A stretch of 64,000 nucleotides of DNA, from NCBI RefSeq assembly GCF_030247195.1, contig NC_080671.1, positions 207,353,456 to 207,417,455 of the forward strand, in the 5' to 3' direction. A model generated the notes under the pieces. That model had not been told where the DNA came from, did no database searches, and worked only from the letters and a program-made list of their open reading frames with translations. Numbering within the stretch: position 1 is the stretch's first letter; each line of letters begins with the position of its first letter. Below, piece after piece: positions 12,607 through 24,108 of this stretch. Position numbers and translations under genes: made by a program. Source of the DNA: Topomyia yanbarensis (taxonomy: Eukaryota; Arthropoda; Insecta; Diptera; Culicidae).

Positions 12607-13309
12607 TGTTTACGCCGGGATCTGGCCGATACTCAAGCCCGGGAACCAGTGAAACACGACACACACAAAGCGGACGAACAGCACCCAAACAGGGAAACTA
12701 AACTAACTCGTCTGGCCCCGCACAGGCCAGCAAAAGGGCGTTCTTTTCCGCCTTCTGCAATCACTTTTAGCCCGCGCAACACTAAAAGTCTCTTTTCTAC
12801 AACATAATATTTATGTACAATATATACACAAATAGTTATATTTGAATTTCACTGATTCGGATTTTCTCTAAGTCCCGGTCCGTGGGGAAGCGGTCGTGCG
12901 ACGTAAGCACGGCGAGCGCGACGCACAGTCAGTTGTGCTGGACTGTCTTGAGCGGCGTTAAACTTAGTACTACCCGTCCGGTCCCACAGGCATGGTATGG
13001 GCTGACGGGTAAAAGATGATGATCGCCCCGAGTGTGTGCGATCCTCTTCAGTCGGTGCTGCTACGGCAACGAATTTGCGTAGAAACCACCGGACTGCAAA
13101 AGTCATTGTTGGAAAGACCAGCAGCAATCAGCTGAACAGCAATGATATTAGCTTGCCTTCATTTTACGTGTGTGCCAGCTGACCGAAATTGGAGAAGAAA
13201 TTCATCTGTGCCACGGGTGGGAAATTATTCGATTTGGCACACTGTCAGCTGGTGTCGATTTTAGCGGTCAAAATAATTTTCCGATACTATGTTCACTTCG
13301 GCGTGAACA
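12607..13309 (-). repeat. LTR, 703 bp (5' LTR in element orientation)
   Basis: It is nearly identical to 10162-10846 apart from an extra 18 bp at about 12854-12872 and a few substitutions (for example ctcggctgg/ctcgtctgg). Confidence 0.92.
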
Positions 13310-13314
13310 GATAC

Positions 13315-13738
13315 TACTGGGAAGTCACCTTTTGAAAAAAGTCGATGTCGAAGTAAAATTTGGAACTATGCACGCATGCACTTCAGAGATAGCGTGATAT
13401 CAGGAGCTGCGATTTCATTTCAACGCTTTTTTGTGTAAAGGGCGATACTTACAAATGTAAACATAAGGCTTTTTTCATACATGCGAATGAGGGCTTTGAA
13501 ACGCAACAAATCAACCCAAAATTTTGGATTCTCCGATATTGGTTTCTTAAACTACAGCAAAAAATACAACGGGCGAAACTGTACTTTTTTTGCTAGCAGT
13601 TTAGAGGCGAAACTGTTTTTTCGTATTTTTTTAGGATTATCAAGCTGATACCAGCTGTAAATAGTAACAATGATCGCTATTGAAAAAATCCGGACGAAAT
13701 CGGTGGTGTGAAACGGTAGTTATTGTAAAAAAAAAACA
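13315..13738. other. Unassigned stretch
   Basis: No gene is recognised. The phrase 'gggcgatact' at about 13439 recurs at about 15245 and 15300, on the other side of repeat B, so repeat B may be inserted in an older repeat. Confidence 0.35.
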
Positions 13739-15235
13739 AATAAAGGGTTGTGTACAGGACACGACCACGGTGACATTAAGAATGTAGCTTTTTTCAAGAG
13801 CGTGCAAATGAATTTTATCTATCACACATATCGACTCACTCGCTCACTCAATCGCCTGTTTTCATATGTTACGATTTGCTATATACCCTCTCCATTAAAA
13901 CATAATTTATTGAAGGTCTTTTAACGGTAATCTAATAATTAATCAAGTATCTCACTAGGTGATTGGCTGTTCCATCTAGTAAAAATAGGCTGGTCTGTCC
14001 AGAAAATATATTCAAAAGAAAAGTTCCATATTGAGAACTGTGATGAGGAAACCCACGCCCGCAAACGGAAATATACTGATTCTCCATGAAATATGAAATT
14101 TCATTTTCCATTTAAATTTTCAATAATGTACTAATGCACTTAAGTAAACAATCTTAAGGTTAAGTATTTCATGATCGATTAGTGGTGGAAAAAATGAAAT
14201 TATTTGATAAATTACATTGTTATATAACGTTCGCACTACCAGTTAAAACGGATTTTTATACTATCTTGGTGATATTTTTCTTGTTGCTAATTATTAAAAC
14301 GTGTTATAACTCTGTAGTGTAAACATTGTATTATTAAACCCATTCTGCAGCGTCTTATGTTATATATATATCACATATAACCGAAATATGAAACATACGA
14401 AAACCAATAGGCTCTTTACCCTACGCAGCTACAAAGCGCCGTAAACATGGATTAAAAAGTTGCAACCCACACGCATGCATAAAAATAAATATATTTTTTT
14501 CAAACGCAACACTCTTAAGCAGCACACACCGTATTGTATTAAATCCAAACCACCCCACCCACCCACTTTGCAAGTGATTCTGTGACACCGTACTGGTACC
14601 CGAAAAATCCGCACACGGCCACCGCTTCCGAAAATGCATAGCGTCTACCGCTTATTGTAGTGCCCAGACGCTGCAGCCAATATATATACCCGTTCGACAT
14701 AAGAACAAAAACTGATTCAAACGTGCACGCGTCACCTCTATTTATAAACTAACCGTATATGGTTTAGTCACATAGGTGCGAGTGTGTGCAAATGCCAACG
14801 TTGCCGAAAATCGATAGCGCTTATTGCATCACCCGGAGACGATGTTGCTCGTATGGGATAAGAGCAACAACTGATTTAAACGGACATGCGTCGCTTCTAT
14901 TTATGACTTTTCGTGTTTCATTGAGTCACTAAGCTGCCCTCTTTTGACGGCTGTGTCTGAGAAATCTGCCTCACGAATGGTAATTTTTCCGTTTTTCGTG
15001 ATCTTTTTAATTTTACCAATTTCCAAAAGTCTACTTTTATTGGGGAGATGTTAAATTATTTCCAATATTTAAGTTAGGTGTTTCTGAATCGGTTGGTGTA
15101 TGAATGATTAAAATCCATCTAGTAATATCGGAGTTATAAGCGTGCAAACCTTACATAGTTTCGTTACATGGGAGATAGTTTAGAATTTAGAATGACACCT
15201 AGCCCCAGATAGTGGAGTAAGACATTTTTAATGTC
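13739..15235 (+). repeat. Dispersed repeat B, copy 1 (direct copy at 59940-61986)
   Basis: About 1.5 kb is shared, in the same orientation and with few differences, with 59940-61986. It starts near 'aaagggttgtgtacaggaca' and ends near 'tttttaatgtcaaaac'. No TIR, LTR or ORF is evident, so the class is unknown. A shorter diverged version of its first about 45 bp is at 34209-34255. Copy 1 lacks a 550-bp segment found in copy 2. Confidence 0.85.
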
Positions 15236-15665
15236 AAAACGTAAGGGCGATACTTCAATGCTGATAGGTGGGACCGAAAAAGTAAACAATCGCCAAAGGG
15301 GCGATACTATCATTTTGTCAATTTCAATAGCAAAAACAAATTTTAATTTAATAATTTCAAATACTTTATGAAGTTTTGGGTTTCGATCACTGAATCATGC
15401 AATCTAGGATGTAAAAAACACAATAGTTCTTAAATAGGAAATAAAACCAAGTCTGGAAATATTCACTGTTGATTTTCTTTGAATGGTGTCTGCTAGTATC
15501 GCTGTTTTCAAGAAAAAGCGTTGATTTCTTAGTTCTCAGTCGCGTTGGAATGTTTAGTAAAGTATAAACTTCAAATCGATTAAAAAAAATCGATTTTTTT
15601 GGCTCAGTACAATATATAACCCCTTTAGGAAAATTCGGTTTTCTCACCACAATGCATTGATTGAG
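15236..15665. other. Unassigned AT-rich stretch
   Basis: I see only short ORFs without a family signature (for example 15387-15650 minus). Confidence 0.35.
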
Positions 15666-15669
15666 GAAT

Positions 15670-17610
15670 TTAGATAATTCGTTTGTATGTCTATTTTATG
15701 AGGCATTTTTTCGCTTTCCAATTGATTTGGATTGAGATTTCTAGCACTGATGTTGTCCTATGCTGATTTGAGCGATTCTCTGAGTCCTACCACTATCCCA
15801 TGTAGTGTGTGTTATCAAAAACATTGCGAAGCATCAAGTTCTAAATATTCTCAATCGATATAATATCCGAAGAGAGTGATAAGAGTTATAAGAAATGTAT
15901 CATCACACTGTTAGGTGAATTAAAAACGTTTTTATAGTTAAATGCACTTGCACTTCACTATTCAACAGATACCGGTATTTCGATTACTACTTGTAATCTT
16001 CTTCAGTGTTTGTACCAGTCTATAGGAAATTACGGGATTGTAGGGTATGATTTGTAAATTTTAATAATTTCCTAGCAATGTGAGTATCAAAACTCTTCAA
16101 ATTGTCTCGGAAGTCTATTATTTGTTGTTACGGGACCCTTTGGCAGTTTGAAAAATGGAATTGGAATGGAATGGCCACTCGGTGCCCCACGGGAAGCTGC
16201 TCCGGAATGTCCGTTCCGGGGTCAAAACACCAACTGGTTCCAAATCCACAAGATATATCCTGCTGATGCAATTCCAAGAATTTTGAAACCCATATTGCTA
16301 GTATTCCATTAAAATTCACAAATAGTATCCCAGCACTGAAACATGCTTCCGGAAATCCGGATTCCCGGGAATCGAATGAAGTAACCTGATTCATTTTGGC
16401 CAAGTCTAAAAGTGGATGAGTTCCCGAATCCAAAACACCAAAAAATGTCAAAATCGGTTGGAAATTACCTTAGTTATTGGTATTTCAGTTTTGTGGGTAC
16501 CCGGGTACCCACGTCGGCCTGTTACGTAGTAAAAAAAATCAGGAGGCCCTCCTCAATCCGCCCCTCACTATATCAACAATATTATTAACCCAAAAACTTG
16601 ACTTAGTGAAGTTCTAAGGAACATACACTAATTACGTAAGGGCATATGGGGGGAGGGGGAGTTTCAAAATATCTTACAAATTCTTATCTGAGGGGGAGAG
16701 AGGGTTTGTCCTTTCTTACGCAATATAAAACAAGTTTAAAAAATTAAATCCATAAGGAAAATATTCTTTTTAATAAGAAAATGGAACTATTTTCATTTGT
16801 ACCATATAATCCTTGTATATCAAACAATATGAGTAATTTTTTGGCTTTTGGTTGTACATTGTTCTGTTCGGGAACTGGCGTCACAATATGCCTTACAAGT
16901 TAAGAAGTTTTGATACCCTTCGCTTTTGTTAAACCGACTTTGTCCTTTTCAAACGTTCGATTCAAACCCGCAAGGTATCTGGGAAATGTTCTAACATGTG
17001 ATTGTCAAATATATTGAACGTCGAATATTTCCAGAGTGTGAACTGTATTTTAATTCAAGCAAATTCGAAGATGGTTAACTCGGAGTTATGCGTATGATAA
17101 GCGTCACAGCTGGAACTCAGAAAAAAATCATGCCAGAAGAGGTTATAAACTCTTTTAAATTCTACATCACAAGAAAATAGATTCAAAGGAAGTGGATTAT
17201 AGCAAAGCAAATCATGTGGACCAAATTGGAGTTACTGAATATCTGACAACAGTTATTCTTTCTACTGGGTGAGATGCAATTAAAATTCTGCAGATGATTA
17301 CACTTAAATTTTGTCATGAGTTTTCTTGTAATAATTCATTACATATCGTTTTCGCTATCTTATTATTTGATGAATTAACAATTTGATTTTTTAATTACGA
17401 TAATCATGATAAGATCTTATGTAGGGGGAGGGGGAGTTTACTAAAATCTTACGAACTCTTATCTGGAGGGGAGGGGGAGGTTGAAAAGCTCTAAAAAAGC
17501 CTTACTTGTCACAAAGTTTCAATTTCCAGCTATGGATAAAACATAGGAATTTCATTAATTGAAACCTAAAAAGGTACCCGGCTACCGCGTTGGATACATA
17601 ACGGTAAAAA
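15670..17610 (+). repeat. Dispersed repeat C, copy 1, carrying an insertion
   Basis: Blocks 15670-15920, 16040-16615 and 17510-17610 match in reverse order and strand the blocks 50690-50940, 48185-48765 and 48070-48175. Copy 1 has an extra segment at 16616-17508 between the last two blocks; copy 2 has extra DNA between the first two. Long minus-strand frames here (16128-16451) are conserved in copy 2 only in part and have no recognised domain. Confidence 0.75.
16616..17508. mobile_element. Insertion inside repeat C, absent from copy 2
   Basis: Copy 2 joins the two flanking blocks directly. Near each end of the insert is a related G-rich tract ('gggggagggggagttt' at about 16650 and 17428), followed by 'cttatctg'. 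I found no clean TIR or TSD, so the class is open. Confidence 0.5.
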
Positions 17611-18267
17611 AGTATTTCTCTTGTTTTGGATAACTTTTTCACTGAGCCTTATGTCTGTCTTAAATGTCGATCTGTTTCTTTCGTCAGAAGTGCTATCAGG
17701 GAAGTCAAGGTTGTGAGTCCTCCCTTGAGCAATGTGAAAGCCGACCCTGGGTTAAATAAAACCCGATTGAGCTAGTCGTTTGTTAATCAAAATGATAAAT
17801 TTCAAAATATTCTCAATTCTCAGTCGTGTACCAACGACATTAGATGTGGGTTTTTCAAAACGTTCATCTAGTTTCAGGAACCGAGGCCGGCTTTTCGAAA
17901 ATTATCGTGTTCCGGATGTTTTGTTGGAAGTATTGGGGTTACCTTCCTTTCCGAAGATCCAAAAACTTATTTATCGATTTTTATATCAGTCTTGCGACAT
18001 ATGAAACTCCATAATTTTGCAAGACAAATGCATAGGGTGACATTCAGACGAGCTTTGACATGTACTTATTTTAAAGGGTTGTATGGTTCCAGCAACAAAA
18101 TGTTATTCTAGAACATCCGTGAATGTCTCCGGAACAGATCACATAGCATCGATTTGAATTTCCATCATTCCATTCCTTTTGCTAGAAAAAAATTACACAA
18201 GCTTTGGTGAAACCTGTGTACATTAGACAGCCCAGCAAGAAAAACAAATTTTTGAAAACTCGATTGG
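17611..18267. other. Unassigned stretch
   Basis: No gene is recognised. The 74-codon frame at 17780-18004 has no family signature. Confidence 0.35.
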
Positions 18268-18289
18268 CACACACCTAAGTCGATTCCTA

Positions 18290-19593
18290 CACGCAGAAAA
18301 AATACTGTGAATTCAAAGAAAATTTGTATTAAAAACAAGTTTTTCGTTTGTTCAATGGCTTATGCAGCTTTCTTGTTGAAACAACAATTGTTTTTGTTAG
18401 TAGTAAAACAAATTAATATTGAGGGCATTTTTGACAAGATGAGGCATCTAAATAAAAAAAAGTTGTTTCAGCACAGCTTTCGTATTGAGATCATAGTAAA
18501 TTTGATTGCTTTAACAAAATTATTTACTTAGAATCAAAAACAATACAGGTAACATCAATAATAGGTTAAAAATTTGAAAACATTAATTTTATGATTGAAA
18601 TGGCTTGTCAGAACTATTCGAAACAATAAATTCATTAGTTGAAATAAATGCGAATGCTTTTGAAACATTGATAGGTATTTTATTTGATATTCATTTAATA
18701 CATATTTTACAGTGGTTTTATTTAAATTAACAAAGTTGTAGAATCTAAAAGCAGTACCTGCGGTCCTAAGGTGTGATCCGTAGGCCATACTGTTTGATCA
18801 ACCCTGGTGAGAAACAGATGCCCCAAATATTTTGGCATTTTGACGACACATCCAATAATTGTGCTGCCGAGCATTGCTAAATCTCAGTAAATTCAGCAAA
18901 TTGCAAAACGCTTTCGAAAATAAGAGTTAAGTACATGTAAAAGTATGAAAATTATTAGATTTATGATCGGAATAAGACCAATCTGATTTTTCTTTGTTCA
19001 ACTGTTTAAATTAACCAAATTTTGTTCGTTTATAAGAAACAGGGTGGAAATCATTTCCTTCATTTCCCTCCACTCAATCAGCTTTTGAATTTAGCAATAT
19101 TAGAATAAAAAATAACGTATGGATTATATAAATATCTGCTTACCGAAAATTCCGAAACAATTGGTGATAGACGGAACGCAACGATAAACTTCGCTTCTTC
19201 TGCAGAAATCTACTTTATTTCAGGAGCGTCGATCAAACATTCTCTTCCAGATGAAACTTTGCAATGACAAATGGTAAGAAACAATGTAATGAATCATTGT
19301 TTTGAATCGACATAAAAAATTGTTATTTTAAAAATATGAACAGTCGTATCGAAAAAGTATTGTAATTGATGTAGATCGTTTTATTTTATTTTTTATGGCT
19401 AACAGTGTATATATTTAAATTCAATAAAATTTAAAAAAGAAAAAAAAGTTTATTTCTAATTAACTTTTTTTTCTTTCCAAAAATGACAAATATTTGTTTT
19501 CAATAATGTTCTAGGTTGAATCAATTTTTTTATTACATTTTGATATAAAGTTTTGTTTTTTTACATTTTAGCTACGACACATTTTTCTGCGTG
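18290..19593. mobile_element. 1.3-kb TA-flanked element with 'cacgcagaaaaa' termini
   Basis: The left end CACGCAGAAAAAAT after TA (18288-18289) is mirrored by ATTTTTCTGCGTG before TA (19594-19595). The interior is very AT-rich with no transposase. A smaller relative lies at 38085-38444. TA duplication suggests Tc1/mariner-type mobilisation. Confidence 0.8.
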
Positions 19594-19746
19594 TAGTCCA
19601 ATCAGGAGTATCTGTTCTAAATTTGAGCCAAATCGAATAAGTATACCTACCGGACCAAAGTGTTCGAAGTTTACATGGGATTTTTCAACATTTTTCATGA
19701 AAGAAGCCCACTAAACTGCATTTTCACCGCTAGGTAGTACTGTATA

Positions 19747-21074
19747 GGGGTGACCGGGGCTGGTTGGCCGAAGGGGCAGGTTGGCCGAGTGCCTTTTATG
19801 AAAAGGCTATTATGCGCAGTAGCGACATCTATAGTGATTTTGGTGGGGTATTAGGTCACCAATGTACCGACGTAATTTCAAGTGTTTTGGTGGTGTCGTT
19901 TGTACAGGAGCACGTTTATTCTTTTTTCGGCACTGGTGAGTAAATTCCTGTTTCTGAAAAATAATATGTGTAACGCGAATCAATTTACATCCGATTTCCA
20001 ATAACTTGGTACCGCTCGAAAGGGTATTCAAAACCCAACAAAATGGTATAACGGTTACCAGTGTAACCTTATATTATGTGTAAATCGTGATTGGTCTCGA
20101 AAATATACATTGGGGTAGGTTGGCCGAGTTCTGTGCGGGGCTGGTTGGCCGAGTTGTAAATTTAGTGTAGAGTAATGTGCACTTTGATATTTGTGAAATG
20201 CCAACCTTTTTCAAAGCAAAATTTGATATTATGCTAATATTGATGATTATAAGGAAAAATATACACGAGGAATAAGTAATAAAAATAATTTAAAATTATT
20301 ATCAAATAGAAATAAGAGATTCGAATCAATAAAAGTCGGAAATTCTTTATAAAAAAATGATTCCGATATTTTATTTATTAAATGACAAGCTGGTTTCAGA
20401 GTCTTTGACGTGGGCCCCTTCAATCCAGAAATTTTCCCTCTTGAGAAGTTTCTGGTAGGATTTTTCACAGATCGACCCAACCCCGAACAAAACTCGTTCA
20501 TCAGCATAGAATTTGCTGCAGATGTAAGCCTCTCTGAAGACGTCAGACCTCTTCCGAAGGCGAGTGCACGATCTGATTCGAAGAAGTGGCAAGGTCGTAA
20601 ACGCCGATCGACTCAAATTTTGACCGATTTCCCAATAAAAGCAGTATTAGAGGAGCAGAAAAAGCGTACGCTGGTGAAGGAAAAAAAATCAGCGTGAGCT
20701 GGTGAAAAGTTCACTAAAGCTGCCAAAACTAAGTCTTAAAAGGCAGAATAGACTAAAAGTGAGGAGTGGATTTTATTTTCCTTACTTATATACGAAAAAT
20801 CGATTTTTTTTAATTAAAAGTTTTCCACTGATACATTTGACGTGTTTAACTTATATTACCAAACTCGGCCAACCTGCCCCAGCCCTGGGGTTGGTTGGCC
20901 GACTTTTCTTTCCGCATTTGTTTGCATTAGCAACTTTTTCATGAATGAAAAAAATTACATATGTGCTCAAGGGTTGTATCTTCATGACAGCGCAAACCGG
21001 TTTTTAAAAAGTCTAACCAGAATGAGTACAGAAATTCCGAAAGCAAAACTCGGCCAACCAGCCCCGGTCTCTCC
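19747..21074 (+). mobile_element. 1.33-kb pogo/Tigger-like transposon remnant
   Basis: The termini GGGGTGACCGGGGCTGGTTG and the mirrored right end (..CAGCCCCGGTCTCTCC) are flanked by TA (19745-19746 and 21075-21076). The motif 'ggttggccga' or its complement occurs about seven times, including a small palindrome at about 20862-20902. It encodes the C-terminus of a pogo-type transposase (see 20410-20697); the rest is deleted. Confidence 0.88.
20410..20697 (+). pseudogene. C-terminal fragment of a pogo/Tigger-type DDE transposase
   Basis: Near the end the frame reads SLSEDVRPLPKA, then GRKRRSTQILTDFPIKA and a Lys/Glu-rich tail. This is the post-DDE tail typical of pogo/Tigger transposases ('..EDIRP.PKA..GRKR..ILTDTP'). 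The helix-turn-helix DNA-binding and DDE domains are absent, so the product cannot be an active transposase. It lies inside a TA-flanked element with matching TIRs, which supports the call. Confidence 0.75.
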
Positions 21075-21911
21075 TACATCAATTAATTTTTAAAATTCAT
21101 TCTCTACAACTTTGTCGAAGACTTAAAATCAATTCAAAAACCTTGGGAGAAGTTATTACATTGTGATTGAAATGATGTCTTAGCCAGTTTTGCATGGGGC
21201 CTAACAGCATATGCTGGTGATTCAGTGGTCGATTCCCACGAGCTTTGTTTTCTTGCGAAATAATGAGTGGATTTAATTGAATAGTATGTTTGGAATTATT
21301 TTAGTACTACAAAATTTTAGTTCTATATTTCACCGCATAGGAGGCGCCAATACTACCATTTAAAATAATAAAAATATTATATGAACATTCTTACAAAAGT
21401 TACTGGGAATGGCTTATTCTACGACTTTTCTTCTTTCTCTTTTCATTGAAAAGTTAGTGTTAGCGGTGAAATGTAGAACAAAAATATTCTAGTTAAAAGA
21501 TTACTCATATCATGTACGGAAAACCTTTCAAACATACTATTCAGCTAAACCGAATCATTATTTCGCCAAAAAATTAAGTTCTTGGGAATTTATCATTGAT
21601 TCTCTACCATGTATTGTTAGGCTTTAAGCCAAACTGACCCATACATCACTTTATTAAAATTTTAATAAATTCTCCCAACGAAGTTGGATTGATTTGCAGT
21701 CTTCGACAAAGTTGTAGACAATAAAATTATCTGCCCAGTTTTCACTTTCAGTGATAAGCTGATGATTACAGTGCCACCTAGCGATGAAAATGCAAGTAAG
21801 TGAGCTTACTTCTAGTAAATTATTGAAAAATTTCTACAAACTTCGAACACGTTGGACCGGTAGCCAAATTTGTCCGTTGGGACTAGAAATCGACTCAGCG
21901 GTGGTCCTCTA

Positions 21912-22389
21912 TCCGATCAGAATGAAATAACAAAGATTATAACAGAATGCAATTGTCGTAACATACTGTGTTATAAATTTGGTTTCGTTAGTAGTTAAAA
22001 TAACAGAAAATTACAAGGGGTGAGTCGCTTAGAACAATGTGCCATATACACTGTATCACCTAGTATAACACGATATAAGATTGTGATTCACAGTAATACA
22101 CAATCATTTCACTCGTTACCACAATGTGTGGCACAATGAGGCACACTTTTGACAACTCAAAAACTGTAAACAAAGTGTAGTTCAATAATCATAGCAATCA
22201 TTGCTTTTGTTTTACTGAGCACCATGGCACAGCGTGGCACATCGTGGCACATTGCGGCACAAGCTGCCACGCTGTTTGTTTGTGAGCACAATTCGATTTG
22301 TGCTAAGCGACTCACCCCTTGGAAAATTATAACAAGTTACGGAGCGAGATATAGTTTTGAAATCTTTTTGTTATGTGTTTCTGATCGGG
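21912..22389. mobile_element. 'cccgatcag' family MITE with a nested insertion
   Basis: The left end TCCGATCAGAA after TA (21910-21911) is mirrored by TTTCTGATCGGG before TA (22390-22391). Without the nested element (22015-22320) it is about 170 bp, like the copy at 23535-23700. Confidence 0.85.
22015..22320. mobile_element. Nested 306-bp MITE
   Basis: The TIRs AAGGGGTGAGTCGCTTAG and CTAAGCGACTCACCCCTT bound 306 bp. The related uninterrupted MITE at 23535-23700 acts as an empty site. 'gaaaatta' is repeated on both sides and is the likely 8-9-bp duplication. Confidence 0.8.
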
Positions 22390-22391
22390 TA

Positions 22392-22942
22392 GTCACTCTA
22401 GTGCACATCTTCAAACATCTTCAAGAGTTTCAAAATTCATATAAAAACTTGTTCAATCTATGATATACGTTTTTATATCATGCGAGGATAAACTTTTTTA
22501 AATTCTCTAAAACTTGTGCACTCATCAGTGTACTAGCGCATACTCCGGAAGGTTGAGTTGTTATTTCGCAGGCCTATTGGGCCTAATTCTAAGACGCTAT
22601 TTATGTCTGTAGTAAGCCGTCGTATCTATATGGTCCCATAGTTACATTTGCATTCGAGGGTTGTGGTTGTCCTTCATAAAGTACTACTTTTAGAGACGGA
22701 TCGTCATTAATTAATTGAGATTACATTCACCGGCTAACCGTGTTTCGAACGTAGTTAGAGATCTACAAAAGATTAAACGGGACGGGGCAGGGGCATATCC
22801 TTACCAACTTGGCTGTCGATCTGTATCATCCTTCCGATGAAATCTTTCTCCACGTCCATGCTCTACCGCCAGTATGCCAGAATTAGAATCCTACTTGTAT
22901 CAATCCTTATATGGCACTCCGGCGATGGGCTAGTAAGCTTTA
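22392..22942. other. Unassigned stretch
   Basis: No gene or clear repeat was recognised. The short + frame at 22837-23130 runs into the MITE that follows and is not a gene. Confidence 0.35.
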
Positions 22943-23177
22943 AGGACGATTCAGACGATACATCAACTTCCGTCAACGTCAACGGAACGTCACCGTTCCG
23001 TCAGGATAAGTTACATGCGGTTAAATGGAGGTATTCACACACAACATCAACGGTACGGAACGTTTTGACGTACGGCACGTGTGAACGGGCACAAGAGAAA
23101 AGTATTAAACTTATCCTGACGGAACGGTGACGTTCCGTTGACGTTGACGGAAGCTGATGTATCGTCTGAATCGGGCT
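22943..23177. mobile_element. 235-bp MITE with long TIRs, TTA-flanked (Harbinger-like)
   Basis: Left AGGACGATTCAGACGATACA and right TGTATCGTCTGAATCGGGCT belong to inverted arms of about 66 bp that include 'ccgtcaacgtcaacggaacg'. TTA flanks both sides (22940-22942 and 23178-23180), as in PIF/Harbinger elements. No ORF. Confidence 0.88.
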
Positions 23178-23289
23178 TTAGGCGGTTCGAACTCGACTGA
23201 TAAAGCTGCCTGCGGATTTATGTAGCTTTATATAGATTGAACAGAGTCCACTGTCACCTCCACTACATCAAGTCCCGGAACTATCATCC

Positions 23290-23530
23290 ATACTACCCCC
23301 AGAAATGTGCATGAGTGTGTATGTGCATCTGTGTGTATGTTTGAAACCAAAAATGTCACTTTATTTTCTCGGAGATGGCTGAACCAATTTTCACAAACAT
23401 AGCTTCAAACGAAAGGTGCAACATTCCCATCGGCTGCTATTGAATTTAGTATAGATCCGGTTACCGGTTCTTGAATGACAATGGTTGCTGCAATGAATGT
23501 TGAATAATGGAAATTTTTCTAAAATGTGAG
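23290..23530 (-). repeat. Dispersed Aedes repeat, single copy, minus
   Basis: It contains complements of the 7080-9090 repeat ('ctcggagatggctgaacca', 'ggctgctattgaattt') next to a (TGTG)-rich tract. Confidence 0.65.
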
Positions 23531-23534
23531 CCTA

Positions 23535-23700
23535 CCCGATCAGTATAGCATAACAAGATTATAACAGAACGTTGTAACGTTTTCGTTACAAGTTGTATTA
23601 TAAATCAGCTCTCGTTAGTAGCTAAATTAACAGAAAATTATAACAAGTATCAATGGGAGCTATAGTTTTGAAAGTTTTTTGTTACGATGCTCTGATCTGG
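23535..23700. mobile_element. 166-bp 'cccgatcag' MITE, uninterrupted copy
   Basis: CCCGATCAGTATAGCATAAC after TA (23533-23534) is mirrored by CTCTGATCTGG ending at 23700. Its middle aligns to both halves of 21912-22389. Confidence 0.78.
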
Positions 23701-24108
23701 CAATAGCTTGTAATTGTAGTTCTACGGCCATAACTGGCACTCAATGCTTCTTTACCCATATTGGTCACCTTCGACGGTTATAGAAACCCCGGCAGAAGTA
23801 TCCACACCAAAAACAATTCTTCAGGGGTGCACATGCATTAACGTTTCTCGCTGTCTAACTATATGAGAAACACTCTCAAACGTTACGATAGTGTTTGCGC
23901 TCCTACTTGCACAATACAACACCAAACCCAAAAGCACCCTAGTTTGTAAACAACGCATTACTTGGTCGTCAGTGGCATTATATCACTCGTGCAACATCAC
24001 ACGCTAACCCCTGATTGTTTGCTACGGGCAAAATATACATTTGAATAATGCATCGAATTCAGCAATATGCTAAAACCATGATTTTTCCTTGTACCTATGT
24101 TTTGCCTT

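Larger units (their letters stand above)
10157..13314 (-). mobile_element. Non-autonomous LTR retrotransposon, minus orientation
   Basis: Two long direct repeats (10162-10846 and 12607-13309) begin TGTTTACGCC and end GGCGTGAACA, so each has TG..CA ends and short inverted termini. They are flanked by the 5-bp duplication GATAC (10157-10161 and 13310-13314). On the minus strand an 18-nt PBS-like site begins TGG just inside the right LTR, and a polypurine tract abuts the left LTR, which fixes orientation. The 1760-bp interior has no gag, protease, RT or integrase motif, so it must be mobilised in trans. LTRs differ by one 18-bp indel and a few substitutions, indicating a recent insertion. Confidence 0.93.
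18268..21905. mobile_element. Long-armed inverted-repeat element, broken by two nested insertions
   Basis: After the elements at 18290-19593 and 19747-21074 are discounted, the left arm is 18268-18289, 19596-19744 and 21077-21347. It pairs with the right arm 21462-21905 over about 440 bp. Matching blocks: 'aagtcgatt..tagtcc', 'ccggtc/gaccgg..gttcgaag', 'ctacaactttgtcgaagact' and 'atttcaccgc'. The loop is about 115 bp. It has no coding capacity and would be a foldback-like element. Confidence 0.75.

Noticed and set aside
21175..21243. tRNA-like sequence ('ttagccagttttgcatgg' with 'ggtcgattccca')
   Set aside because: It lies in an arm of the hairpin element, its partner arm has a diverged version, and no cloverleaf fits.
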